Part shown: positions 1 through 8,275 of the stretch, one piece after another
How the letters are laid out: each line of letters opens with the position of its first letter
How positions within the stretch are numbered: the stretch's first letter is position 1
DNA from: Paludibaculum fermentans
GTDB taxonomy: Bacteria; Acidobacteriota; Terriglobia; Bryobacterales; Bryobacteraceae
Assembly: GCF_015277775.1 (NCBI RefSeq)
Contig: NZ_CP063849.1
Coordinates: forward strand, 9,067,501-9,131,500
Direction of reading: 5' to 3'
DNA length: 64,000 nucleotides
Position numbers and translations under genes: made by a program
Notes under the pieces: generated by a model
What the model was told of the DNA's origin: nothing
Database searches by the model: none
The model's input: the letters and a program-made list of their open reading frames with translations, nothing else

Positions 1-1326
1 CAGCCGGAAGTTCACTTCCACATTGGCCTGTACCGGAACGGGCTTCCCGTCTTTATACCCTGGCCGGAACTTCCACTTCATCACCGCTTCGATGGCCTTC
101 TCATCCAGCCCCATGCCAAGCGGCCGGACCACGCGTACATTGGTAGTCTTGCCGGTTTCGTCGACGACAATCGCCAGCATCACGGTGCCCTGGAACTTAG
201 CCTTGCGAGCCTCTTCCGAATACTCAGGTTCCACGCGGAACACCGGCACCGGAGCGCTCACGCCACCGCCAATGCGGTACGCGCCGCCGCCAAAGCCGCC
301 GCCTTCACCAGGACCCACGCCGCCGCCTCGGCCCGAGCCGACGCCGCCGCCACTACCGGAACCAATACCGCCACCGGAACCAGGGCCGTTCGAGGGAATG
401 CCCGCCTTGGCGAACGGATCGCCGTAGTTCGGCATATTCACATTCGGCAGGGGCGTATCCGGAGGAGCGATAATCGTGGGCTCCATCACCAGCCGCGGAT
501 TCGGATTGTTGATTACAGCTACCGGGGGCGTAAACTGCTTCAGATCCGCGCGGGGCAGCTTGCCCTTGCTGGCCGGCAGGGGCGAACGATCACCGCCACC
601 ACCGCCGCCGCCCATGGCCTGCTTCTTGACCGCCATCTTCGGCATGTACGGGTCAATATCCGGCTGGACGAGCGTGATCGAATTCTTCACCGCAGTCTGG
701 ATCGTCTTGTTGGTCCCCAGGAAGAAGGCCAACGCCACAAGCCCGACGTGGACGAACACCGACATGATCTGCGACTTGCCGCGATACTCGTCGCGGGCGA
801 ACATCTCTTTGACTTGTACCGGCTGGGACGTCACCTGCAGCGGTGGTAGCTGCGGCGGGAAGAACAGATCCTTCGCGTTGGCGAAAATCGTCCGGTACCA
901 GGGCAGGGAAGTCTTGGCCAGCTCACCCATGCCCGACAGCCCGACCTCTTCTTCCGTCAGGGGACGGGAAGTGATCTGCAGCGGCGGGGGAGCGGGACTG
1001 AAGAGATCGGCGATGTTTTCCCGCAGCGTACGGAAAAACGGCTTCTTCTGCTGGATCTCCGCCAGTTGGCGCAGGGAAGAGTCGGTGCCGTGCAGCAACT
1101 CATCTTCGCTCAACGGCTTGAAGGTGACCTGCAGCGGTGGCAGCTTTTTATACGCAGCCAGTTCTCTCAGGTTTTCAATCAGCGAAAGGAACCACGGCTT
1201 CGAGCCGTCCTGCAGTTCCAGCGCCCGGTCCAGCGGACTGGACATAGGGATCTGCGAGGGGTTCCCCGGCTGCACTCGGTTCGCCTGGTTAGGCTCGTTG
1301 AATTGGTTGGGATTGCTCGCCGACAT
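1..1326 (-). CDS. TonB-family energy transducer with internal membrane segment (3' end cut by window)
   Basis: The last ~85 visible residues form a TonB C-terminal domain (core VFRVEPEY..., then a VNFRL-type strand at the window edge), which in this family contacts outer-membrane receptors. The frame is open from the ATG at 1326 to base 1 (442 codons), so only the last residues are missing. The order is unusual. Residues 1-180 are hydrophilic and hold three imperfect ~37-residue repeats (about 42-78, 94-130, 140-176), each with a KPWF-like motif and a PPLQ(V/I)T..P core. The only membrane helix is at about 185-205. A glycine run, a proline-rich linker and a long GGG/GSG stretch (about 290-345) follow, then the TonB domain. 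AGAGGT precedes the start. Partners may be the receptors at the other end of this window, but that is inference. Typical TonB has its anchor at the N-terminus. Confidence 0.85.
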   Translation of the reverse strand, partial: MSASNPNQFNEPNQANRVQPGNPSQIPMSSPLDRALELQDGSKPWFLSLIENLRELAAYKKLPPLQVTFKPLSEDELLHGTDSSLRQLAEIQQKKPFFRTLRENIADLFSPAPPPLQITSRPLTEEEVGLSGMGELAKTSLPWYRTIFANAKDLFFPPQLPPLQVTSQPVQVKEMFARDEYRGKSQIMSVFVHVGLVALAFFLGTNKTIQTAVKNSITLVQPDIDPYMPKMAVKKQAMGGGGGGGDRSPLPASKGKLPRADLKQFTPPVAVINNPNPRLVMEPTIIAPPDTPLPNVNMPNYGDPFAKAGIPSNGPGSGGGIGSGSGGGVGSGRGGGVGPGEGGGFGGGAYRIGGGVSAPVPVFRVEPEYSEEARKAKFQGTVMLAIVVDETGKTTNVRVVRPLGMGLDEKAIEAVMKWKFRPGYKDGKPVPVQANVEVNFRL

Positions 1327-1456
1327 ACCTCTCGACTCTCACATTCCAAACGTCAGCCTTGTGGCCGTTCGAATCTCTTGCTTCTGTTCCTTAGACGCGC
1401 CATGTATCTCAAGGTTGCAGGAAACGCGTCTGAAACTCATCCCAGCTCTTCAAAAA

Positions 1457-1486
1457 ATTGTATCACGCAGAGTCAGCGGATGTTAG
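1457..1486 (-). promoter_or_regulatory. Candidate sigma-70 promoter of the TonB-family gene
   Basis: On the minus strand CTAACA (1486-1481) and TACAAT (1462-1457) are separated by 18 bp, matching -35 at 4 of 6 and -10 at 5 of 6 positions. It overlaps the 3' end of the upstream gene and would give a leader of about 120 nt. Predicted by eye only. Confidence 0.35.
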
Positions 1487-2102
1487 CCCTTCCATTTTTC
1501 GTAAGTGATTGAAAATTCAACACTGTCTCAAAGGTATAGGACTCTTCCACCGCTTCCGCCTGCTTGTCCAGTCTGCAAACCATTCGTTCCAGACGATTTG
1601 TCGCGGCCAGTGGTCCATCCAGGGCCAACTCCTGCCGCCCGCCGGCCGCCACCGTCCCACCCGCTCGCCGCCAATCCGCCTCCGGCCCATTCGCCAGGCG
1701 GCAGGCTACACTCACATTGACCGTGTTATCCAGAGTGTTCTCAACCATCGCCAGCGGCCGGCCGGAACCCGGCTCTGCACGCAAAGACGACAGAAAAACC
1801 TTCGGTGTAACAAGCAGGGCCACAGGTAAACAACCTGCCGGCAGCGATATTTCGTTTGGACCGCGGCTCGAAAGATAGGGCGTCAATGCGGGCAGCCCCT
1901 CTTCCCGTAGAACTTCCGTACCATTCACTGTCAACCCGGCGTTGCAGGCTGTCTCCAGCCGCACGTGCTTGCCGCTCAACCCTGCCGGTGCCGGAAACCG
2001 GCAGACCACCCGCCCGTCCTGGCCCGCCGCGCCGGCCTCCAACGGAATCCGCTCCAGCCCTCTCACCTCCAACAACGCGGCGAGTAGCAGGAGTAGGCCC
2101 AT
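1473..2102 (-). CDS. Secreted protein of unknown function
   Basis: A 209-residue protein that begins with a hydrophobic signal-like stretch (MGLLLLLAALLEVRG). I recognise no family. The mature part is rich in short hydrophobic strands with glycine/proline turns and two adhesin-like halves, suggesting a beta-sandwich. Four cysteines (in VVCRF, TACN, SVACR and MVCRL contexts, plus one in AGCLP) could form disulfides in the periplasm. It starts 11 bp after the stop of the S1/P1 nuclease gene, so the two are probably co-transcribed. It may be an accessory to that secreted enzyme, but nothing in the sequence proves this. Confidence 0.6.
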   Translation of the reverse strand: MGLLLLLAALLEVRGLERIPLEAGAAGQDGRVVCRFPAPAGLSGKHVRLETACNAGLTVNGTEVLREEGLPALTPYLSSRGPNEISLPAGCLPVALLVTPKVFLSSLRAEPGSGRPLAMVENTLDNTVNVSVACRLANGPEADWRRAGGTVAAGGRQELALDGPLAATNRLERMVCRLDKQAEAVEESYTFETVLNFQSLTKNGRANIR

Positions 2103-2113
2103 AGTCCCGCCGT

Positions 2114-2902
2114 CTATTGACCCAGCGCCTCGTTCAGGATCCGGGCCAGCCGGACACCCGCCCGGCGCAGCTGCAGCTCAGTCGGCGGCAGCGCCTTATT
2201 GAAGTACTCGTCGCCCAGCGGAGCCGGACGCGCCTCCGGCAGGTTCGCATAAACCACATCGCGCGAAACGTCGCGGGATTGCCAGGCCCAGTCAACGAGC
2301 GAACCCTTGGCCAACCGGCGCCGTTCAAAGAATCCGGGCTTGCGGCCCAGCGCCGCCTTCAAATTGGCATCCTTCTGCTCGGCCATCTCCAGAATGCTGG
2401 AGTCCCACGTCGAGTGCAGGTTGCTCGGCTTGCCGAAATACAGGACTTTCACGTCGTTGCCGCCGCGGTCATGCTTCTCGCCCACATGCAGGGGTTGGTG
2501 CATGTCGCTCACCAGGTGCACCAGGAACTTCAGGGCTTCCGCCCGGTCACGCTGCGCCAGGTTCTTGTTTCTCAGGCGGCTCTCCATCTCCGGAATCTGA
2601 CCCACTACACAACCGGTTTGCGGGCAGAACTTCTTCCAATCCCCACGCGGGATGTCCAACGGCAGGTCGATGAAGTGCCACGTTGAGGTCTCTCTCCTCT
2701 GCGGCCTCACCTCATCCGCCCATGACGCAATGCTCTCCAGCGACTGGCCGTCCAGCAGCTTCTGCACCTCGGCGCGCGCCTTTGCGTTCAATTGCCTTGA
2801 CGCAATCTCCGCGATCAGCCGGTGCCCCTCACGCCCCCAACCAAACAACGCGGGCGCGCTCACCAGCAGCAGCCCGAGGCAGGACACGCGAAAACGGCTC
2901 AT
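2114..2902 (-). CDS. S1/P1-type zinc-dependent nuclease, exported
   Basis: A secreted phospholipase C/P1 nuclease-fold enzyme that cleaves single-stranded nucleic acids and 3'-nucleotides using three Zn ions. With the start at 2902 (262 aa) a signal peptide ends in ...APALFG, leaving Trp22 as the mature N-terminus; in this family the N-terminal Trp is itself a zinc ligand. Other ligands are visible in order: His27 (GREGHR), Asp63 (WADEVR), His76 (WHFIDLP), His129 and Asp133 (LVHLVSDMHQPLH), His139, and His163/Asp167 (NLHSTWD). An in-frame ATG exists 27 codons upstream, but it would bury the signal peptide; the chosen ATG follows GGAGAG closely. It is probably the first gene of a two-gene unit with the secreted unknown downstream and may serve nutrient scavenging. 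Confidence 0.9.
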   Translation of the reverse strand: MSRFRVSCLGLLLVSAPALFGWGREGHRLIAEIASRQLNAKARAEVQKLLDGQSLESIASWADEVRPQRRETSTWHFIDLPLDIPRGDWKKFCPQTGCVVGQIPEMESRLRNKNLAQRDRAEALKFLVHLVSDMHQPLHVGEKHDRGGNDVKVLYFGKPSNLHSTWDSSILEMAEQKDANLKAALGRKPGFFERRRLAKGSLVDWAWQSRDVSRDVVYANLPEARPAPLGDEYFNKALPPTELQLRRAGVRLARILNEALGQ

Positions 2903-3061
2903 CTCTCCAGTATCTGGGAGACAATCCCCGGCCCACAACCGGAACAAGGATTTTGTCACCAAGCGCGCGTAAGCGAACATCAATTGAATGGGGAGGCATC
3001 TCAGTCCCCCCTGGCGCGGCTCCGTTCAGGCGCCGCCGGTTGGAAGGAACAACAGATCTTC

Positions 3062-4168
3062 ATGACGTACGCTCGAGCGCGGCTTGGTCCGGGCCTCACC
3101 GGTGCCGGACTCCTCTTACTGCTGACCATCGCCGCCTATGTCTACCAGATGCCTTCCACCTTCTTTCCTTATTTCGGAGGCCCCTGGTACTCCGATTGGG
3201 CCGGCTTCGTGGTCTGCTTCCTCGCCTACGCGAGCGTCAGTCTGCCGTTTGACATCTGGGGCGGCTACACTCTGCCCTGCAGCCACCAGCGCCTCTGTCT
3301 GCTCTTTCCCGAGTTCCTCATGAAGTGGTTGCGCGGCGTCTTTGTGCAAGGCGCCGTCATGACGTCATCCGCGCTGGTCCTACTCCAGGCTGGTAAACAT
3401 TGGGGCGTCTGGGGCGCCACCGGCGCACTGCTGGCGCTTCAGATTACCTTGCTCGCCCTCCAGTGGCCGTTGGCCCGCTGGACCGGAGGCCTGGCTCCTG
3501 CGCCTGCGCTTCCAGGCTCCGGCGCGGTGACTGTGCTCGCCGTGGATATGGGCTTCACCGGCGGCCCCGCCGGTCTTCCCGGCCTGGAACGCAACATTCA
3601 GCCCCAATCCTGGAACACCAGCCTCTCTCCTCCGGCCCTGCTGGCCGAGCACCTCCGCCGCCAGGGCCTCATCAAAACCGGCGCCCGCACTCGCGGCGTC
3701 CTCCTCGCCCTGGGCTGGAACCTGCTCGGCTTTGTGCTGTCCGCCTCTCTTCCCTGGGGCGGGGTCGACACAATCTTCTCTTTATTGGAAACTTTGCTTG
3801 GCTGTACGCTTTGGTCGTTCCTCGGCCTGCTGATCCTGCCCTCGTTCAGCCGGCCCGGGACCCTCGAAGCCGACCGTTACGCCGCGGCCAACGGAGCCAC
3901 GCGGCCGCAATTGGAGGCCGCCATCTGCGAGATCGACCAGTTGCAGGACGAGGACCTCAGCCGCCCCCGCTGGCTGGAAACCATGAGCTCGATACCCTCC
4001 GTGGAAAACCGACTCAACGCACTCGACTCGAAGCACCAACCTTACGGCGCGTGGCTCGCCGCCCGCACAACCTTATACCTGTCCTGGGCCAACTTCGGAT
4101 TGCTCAGCCGCGCCGTTCATTTGAACGTCGGGCGGCCGGAGCTGTGGGTCCTGCCGCCCGGCGATTGA
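3062..4168 (+). CDS. Membrane protein of unknown function
   Basis: A 368-residue integral membrane protein with about six hydrophobic segments: residues ~10-28, 40-58, 95-112, 118-135, and a pair at about 225-270. A soluble C-terminal region of about 100 residues follows. The loop between the fourth and fifth segments contains a glycine-rich stretch (DMGFTGGPAGLPG). I do not recognise a family and see no HExxH or other metal motif that would make it an M48-type protease. The frame is open further upstream, but the ATG at 3062 gives a sensible N-terminus and has AAGGA about 15 bp before it. It ends 24 bp before the convergent esterase gene, and no operon partner is apparent. Confidence 0.65.
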   Translation: MTYARARLGPGLTGAGLLLLLTIAAYVYQMPSTFFPYFGGPWYSDWAGFVVCFLAYASVSLPFDIWGGYTLPCSHQRLCLLFPEFLMKWLRGVFVQGAVMTSSALVLLQAGKHWGVWGATGALLALQITLLALQWPLARWTGGLAPAPALPGSGAVTVLAVDMGFTGGPAGLPGLERNIQPQSWNTSLSPPALLAEHLRRQGLIKTGARTRGVLLALGWNLLGFVLSASLPWGGVDTIFSLLETLLGCTLWSFLGLLILPSFSRPGTLEADRYAAANGATRPQLEAAICEIDQLQDEDLSRPRWLETMSSIPSVENRLNALDSKHQPYGAWLAARTTLYLSWANFGLLSRAVHLNVGRPELWVLPPGD

Positions 4169-4192
4169 TTCACTTGGCTGTACTGAATGCCT

Positions 4193-4819
4193 TTACAGCC
4201 CTAGAAACAAGACGATACCGTTCCAAATTTCATCCACTACATTGGCCAGCTCATGATCGGAATCCACTTCCCGCAACTCGGCGCAGGTCCTGGTCCTCAC
4301 AAACGAACGGGATACGCCCACCGGCACGACATCATCGTGCACCCCGTGGTAGATCAGCGTGGGCTGCGTCAACGCCGGTTCGTCTTCATACCGCAGCGCG
4401 TCTTCCATCAGCTGCCAGCCCAACTCCGCCAGGCCGCCCTCGGCGTAGTTCATCGTTTCGATCACACCGGTCCGCTGCCAGGCCTCCATCGCTGCCGCGC
4501 CGAGCTTTTCGCTCCACAGCCGGCCGAAGCCGAACGCCGGAGCCAGCAGGACCGTCTTCTCCACCTCGGGGTGACGCGACGCGTACAGCGCCGCCAGATA
4601 CCCGCCCATGCTGGAACCGATGATGGATACCGGCCGTCCGGCCGCCGTCCGCTCGATGATCGCCAGCTGTCCTGTGATCGTCAGATTGCGGAAGCCGCCC
4701 TCTGCGAGGTCCGGAACCAGCAGTTCCACGCCTCGCGCGGCAAAGTGCTGGTGAAAAACACGAGCCTTCCTCGATTGCGGAGAAGAGGCAAAACCATGCA
4801 AGTACAGGATCGAATTCAT
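4193..4819 (-). CDS. YqiA/YcfP-family alpha/beta-hydrolase (putative esterase)
   Basis: A compact 208-residue alpha/beta-hydrolase without a lid domain, typical of the cytoplasmic YqiA/YcfP esterases. It begins with the oxyanion-hole signature [10 protein letters not shown]. The nucleophile elbow is G-S-S70-M-G-G. The acid is in HGVHDDVVP (Asp162/163) and the catalytic histidine is in DSDHELA (His189). Members hydrolyse short acyl esters; the natural substrate is unknown. It is transcribed toward the membrane-protein gene and diverges from acpP, with about 110 bp between the two starts. Confidence 0.85.
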   Translation of the reverse strand: MNSILYLHGFASSPQSRKARVFHQHFAARGVELLVPDLAEGGFRNLTITGQLAIIERTAAGRPVSIIGSSMGGYLAALYASRHPEVEKTVLLAPAFGFGRLWSEKLGAAAMEAWQRTGVIETMNYAEGGLAELGWQLMEDALRYEDEPALTQPTLIYHGVHDDVVPVGVSRSFVRTRTCAELREVDSDHELANVVDEIWNGIVLFLGL

Positions 4820-4871
4820 GCTCTCCTGTATGTTACCGGACCCGCGACACCGAAATTCAGGCCGCCCTTCG

Positions 4872-4900
4872 TTGCAATATATCCGGACTGTCGGTAGAAT
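4872..4900 (+). promoter_or_regulatory. Sigma-70-like promoter of acpP-fabF
   Basis: TTGCAA (4872-4877) and TAGAAT (4895-4900) are separated by exactly 17 bp, with -10 matching 5 of 6 and -35 matching 4 of 6 consensus positions. It lies 30 bp before the acpP start, which has a strong GGAGG at 4921-4925. Confidence 0.55.
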
Positions 4901-4929
4901 CGGAGCTTTGTGGACTTCTTGGAGGTTTC

Positions 4930-5166
4930 ATGTCTGTTGAAGCAAAAGTGAAGCAGATCATTGTCGAGCAGCTTGGCGTCGACGAAGCACAGGTGGATAG
5001 CACCGCCTCTTTCGTTGACGATCTCGGTGCGGATTCGCTCGACATCGTCGAACTCGTCATGGCGTTTGAAGAGGCGTTTGACCTCGACATCCCCGACGAA
5101 GACGCGGAAAAGATCCAGACGGTCAAAGACGCCGTCGAGTACATCGACGCCAAGGCGAAGAAGTAA
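4930..5166 (+). CDS. acpP: Acyl carrier protein
   Basis: A 78-residue acidic helical protein that carries growing acyl chains in type II fatty acid synthesis. Ser36 in the DSL motif ([11 protein letters not shown]) is the 4'-phosphopantetheine attachment site. Helix II ([13 protein letters not shown]) and helix III ([16 protein letters not shown]) match the family closely, and the length is standard. GGAGG lies 5 nt before the ATG. It is followed after 52 bp by fabF, the usual acpP-fabF arrangement, and probably shares its promoter. Confidence 0.97.
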   Translation: MSVEAKVKQIIVEQLGVDEAQVDSTASFVDDLGADSLDIVELVMAFEEAFDLDIPDEDAEKIQTVKDAVEYIDAKAKK

Positions 5167-5218
5167 CAGCCTTTAGGCGCCGGTTCCTAGAACACTCTTT
5201 TCCCCCGGGAGAATCTCA

Positions 5219-6466
5219 TTGTCACGTAGGGTGGTAGTCACCGGAGTGGGTTTGCTTTCCGCTCTCGGCCATACGGCCGAAGAGACTTGGGCCGGCATCC
5301 TCGCTTCTCAAAGCGGCATCGAACCGATCACTCAGTTCGATAGCACGCAATTCAGTGCCAGGATCGCGGCCGAAGTGAAGAACTTCGATCCGCTTCAGTT
5401 CATCGAGAAGAAAGAGCTGAAGAAGGTCGGGCGTTTCATTCAATTCGCGGTCGCCGCCTCGGATGAAGCGATGAAGGCCTCCGGACTTCAGGTGACGCCT
5501 GACATCGCCGAACAGGTGGGTGTCTACATCGGAAGCGGCATCGGTGCCTTTGAAGTGATTGAACGCGAGCACCGGAACCTCCTCGAAAAAGGGCCCAGCC
5601 GCATCTCCCCCTTCTTCATCCCTGCCACTATCGTCAACCTCGCCTCCGGCAACGTCTCGATCCGGTTTGGGGCCAAAGGGCCCAACTCCGCCACCGCGAC
5701 AGCCTGCACCACCAGCGCGCATTGCATCGGTGACTCCTTCCGCCTCATCCAGCACGGCTATGCCGATGCCATGATCTGCGGCGGCGCCGAGGCCTGCATC
5801 ACGCCGATGGGTGTGGGTGGATTTGCCGCCCTGCGAGCCCTCTCCACGCGCAACGACGATCCGCATGGCTCCTCCCGCCCCTGGGATAAGGACCGTGACG
5901 GCTTCGTTGTCGGCGAAGGCGCCGGCATCCTCGTCATCGAGGAGCTTGAGTTCGCCAAGGCCCGCGGTGCGAAGATCCTGGCCGAAATCGTAGGCTACGG
6001 CATGAGTGGCGATGCTTATCACATCACCGCCCCGTCCGAAGACGGCGATGGCGCTTTCCGCGTCATGCGCAACGCCCTCAAGGACGCCAAACTCGCGCCG
6101 GAGTCCGTCGACTACATCAACGCTCACGGCACCTCCACGCCCGTCGGCGACATCATCGAATGCAAGGCCATCAACCGCGCCTTCGGTGACCACGCCACCA
6201 ACGGCCTGGCGGTCAGTTCCACCAAGTCCATGACCGGTCACCTGCTCGGCGGCGCCGGCGGTCTCGAGGCAGGCATCACCGTGCTCGCCATCCGCGACCA
6301 GATCGCACCGCCCACCATCAACCTCTACGAGGTGGATGAGCAGTGCCAGAACATCGATTTCGTCCCTCTCACCCCGCGCAAGATGAAGATCGATTACGCC
6401 CTGTCGAACTCCTTCGGGTTCGGCGGCACCAACGGCAGCCTGATCTTCAAGCGCTACACTGAATAA
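5219..6466 (+). CDS. fabF: 3-oxoacyl-[acyl-carrier-protein] synthase II
   Basis: A 415-residue KAS II that condenses malonyl-ACP with acyl-ACP in fatty acid elongation. The catalytic triad is Cys163 (TATACTTSAH), His303 (INAHGTSTP) and His341 (STKSMTGHLLGGAGG), with the conserved Lys336. The C-terminal SFGFGGTNG signature is present, and the length is normal. The start is TTG at 5219 after GGGAG; an N-terminus of SRRVVVTGVG fits the family, and no nearby ATG does. It lies immediately downstream of acpP and ends just before a strong hairpin. Confidence 0.96.
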   Translation: MSRRVVVTGVGLLSALGHTAEETWAGILASQSGIEPITQFDSTQFSARIAAEVKNFDPLQFIEKKELKKVGRFIQFAVAASDEAMKASGLQVTPDIAEQVGVYIGSGIGAFEVIEREHRNLLEKGPSRISPFFIPATIVNLASGNVSIRFGAKGPNSATATACTTSAHCIGDSFRLIQHGYADAMICGGAEACITPMGVGGFAALRALSTRNDDPHGSSRPWDKDRDGFVVGEGAGILVIEELEFAKARGAKILAEIVGYGMSGDAYHITAPSEDGDGAFRVMRNALKDAKLAPESVDYINAHGTSTPVGDIIECKAINRAFGDHATNGLAVSSTKSMTGHLLGGAGGLEAGITVLAIRDQIAPPTINLYEVDEQCQNIDFVPLTPRKMKIDYALSNSFGFGGTNGSLIFKRYTE

Positions 6467-6481
6467 GTCCCCTTCATCCGG

Positions 6482-6509
6482 CGCGCCCTTCCCTCACGGG
6501 GAGGGCGCG
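6482..6509 (+). terminator. Terminator-like hairpin after acpP-fabF
   Basis: A 12-bp stem (6482-6493 with 6498-6509, one T-G pair) and a TCAC loop, 15 bp after the fabF stop. Only scattered T residues follow, so it may terminate weakly or stabilise the 3' end. It separates fabF from etfB. Confidence 0.6.
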
Positions 6510-6533
6510 TCTCTATATCTCCGCGAGGTGCCT

Positions 6534-7304
6534 ATGAAGATCCTCGTCGCCCTCAAACAGGTGCCGGCGCGCGACTCGCAATTGAAAGTCGATGCGGCTG
6601 CCCTCTGGCTGGACGAGTCCGATTTGAGTTTTGAAATCAATGAGCCCGACGCTTACGCCCTGGAAGCAGCTCTACAGTTGAAGGAACAACACGGCGGCGA
6701 AGTCGTCGTCCTCTGCGCCGGACCCGAACGCGCCACCTCCGCGATCCGTGAGGCGCTGGCCAAAGGGGCCGATCGCGCCATCCACATCGAGGACGACAGC
6801 CTGGGCGCTTACGATACGCTCAGCCTCGCCCGCCTGCTCTCCAAAGCCGCTTCGGCTGAACAGCCCGACCTCATCCTCACCGGCCTCCAGTCCGACGATC
6901 TCGGCAGCGGCCAGACCGGCGTTGTGATGGCCGAAGTCATGGGCCTGCCCCACGCCACCATCATCATGGCCGTCGAGGTCGACGGCGCCTCCCTGCGCGT
7001 CAAACGCGAGCTCGAAAACGGCTGGTTCCAGCATGTTGCCATGCCCCTGCCCGCCGTCCTGACCATCCAGAGCGGCATCAACAAGCTCCGCTACGCTACG
7101 CTGATGGGCATCAAGAAGGCCAAGACGAAGGAAGTGAAGCACCTCACCGCCGCTGACCTTGGGGTCGCGCCGGCCGCCACCGTCCGGCTGCAGAGCGTCT
7201 ACCAGCCCCAGCGCGTGAAACAGACCCAGATGATCGAGGGCAACCCTGCCCAGCAGGCCGCCACGCTGGTCGAGAAACTCAAGTTTGAAGTGAGGGCGCT
7301 ATGA
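6534..7304 (+). CDS. etfB: Electron transfer flavoprotein beta subunit
   Basis: A 256-residue EtfB that forms the FAD/AMP-containing heterodimer with EtfA and passes electrons from acyl-CoA dehydrogenases toward the quinone pool. It begins KILVALKQVPARDS, with the family's NEPDAYALEAALQLKE, GPERATSAIREALAKGADRAI and LTGLQSDDLGSGQTGVVMAE segments; the last is the AMP/FAD-contact loop. A GTG two codons upstream could also be used, but the ATG at 6534 has GAGGTG just before it and gives the usual N-terminus. Its stop overlaps the etfA start by 4 bp, implying translational coupling. Confidence 0.95.
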   Translation: MKILVALKQVPARDSQLKVDAAALWLDESDLSFEINEPDAYALEAALQLKEQHGGEVVVLCAGPERATSAIREALAKGADRAIHIEDDSLGAYDTLSLARLLSKAASAEQPDLILTGLQSDDLGSGQTGVVMAEVMGLPHATIIMAVEVDGASLRVKRELENGWFQHVAMPLPAVLTIQSGINKLRYATLMGIKKAKTKEVKHLTAADLGVAPAATVRLQSVYQPQRVKQTQMIEGNPAQQAATLVEKLKFEVRAL

Positions 7305-8275
7305 GCGGCATTCTCGTAATCACTGAACAGTCGGGCGGCGTCTGGCACAAGATGTCCTTCGAGACGCTGGCCGCCGGACAGCAACTCGGCCGCGAACTCG
7401 GCCTGCCCGTCCGCGCCTGCGTCTTCGGCAAGTCCACTCCCTCCGCTGACTTGGCCGCCTATCAGCTCGACGCGGTCATCGCCGTGGAGCACGATCTGCT
7501 CGAGCAGTACACCGCCGATGGCGTCACCGCCGCCCTCGCCGGGCTCGTCAAGGATCTCCAGCCCGACTACGTCCTGCTGCCGCATACCTACCAGGTGCGC
7601 GACTTCGGCCCCAAGCTGGCCACCCGCTTCGAACGGGTCCTGCTCAGCGACGTCATCGCGTTCAAGGTCGACGGCCAGAGTGTCGCTTTCGAGCGCCAGC
7701 TCTTCCAGGGCAAGCTGAACGCGTCATACGCCTCCGCAGCCGGAGCGCCCGTGTTTGTCTCGCTCCAGGCCGGCGCCTACCGCGCCGAAACCCTGGTGGC
7801 CGGTTCCGCCCCCGTCGAAACCCGCAATCCGCTTCTCGAGGCCTCCCAGATCCGCCAGAAGCCCGAAGCGCCCTTCCGCGAGTCCGCCCGCGCCGTCGAT
7901 CTCTCCGCCGCTGAGCTGATCGTCGCCGTCGGCCGCGGCATCAAGGAAGAAGGCAACGTCCCACTCGTCCAGGAACTCGCTGAAGCCCTCGGTGCCGAAC
8001 TGGCTGCCTCCCGCCCCATCTGCGACTCCGGCTGGCTCCCCATGGAGCGCCAGGTCGGCAGTTCCGGCCAGACCGTAGCCCCCAAAGTCTATCTGGCCGT
8101 GGGCATCTCCGGAGCCATCCAGCACCTCGTCGGCATGAAGGGCTCCAAGTGCATCGTTGCCATCAACAAGGATGCCGCCGCCCCCATCTTCGAAGTCGCC
8201 GACTACGGCATCGTGGGCGATCTGTTTGAGGTGGTGCCCGCACTCACCGAGGCTGTGAAGAAGGCTCGATCCTGA
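7301..8275 (+). CDS. etfA: Electron transfer flavoprotein alpha subunit
   Basis: A 324-residue EtfA. The N-terminal domain resembles EtfB, and the C-terminal FAD-binding domain carries the family signature: VAVGRGIK, then the C-terminal run [39 protein letters not shown]. With EtfB it acts as an electron carrier in the cytoplasm. The ATG overlaps the etfB stop (ATGA). The last 73 bp overlap, on the opposite strand, the 3' end of the acyltransferase gene. No quinone oxidoreductase or dehydrogenase is encoded next to it here. Confidence 0.95.
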   Translation: MSGILVITEQSGGVWHKMSFETLAAGQQLGRELGLPVRACVFGKSTPSADLAAYQLDAVIAVEHDLLEQYTADGVTAALAGLVKDLQPDYVLLPHTYQVRDFGPKLATRFERVLLSDVIAFKVDGQSVAFERQLFQGKLNASYASAAGAPVFVSLQAGAYRAETLVAGSAPVETRNPLLEASQIRQKPEAPFRESARAVDLSAAELIVAVGRGIKEEGNVPLVQELAEALGAELAASRPICDSGWLPMERQVGSSGQTVAPKVYLAVGISGAIQHLVGMKGSKCIVAINKDAAAPIFEVADYGIVGDLFEVVPALTEAVKKARS

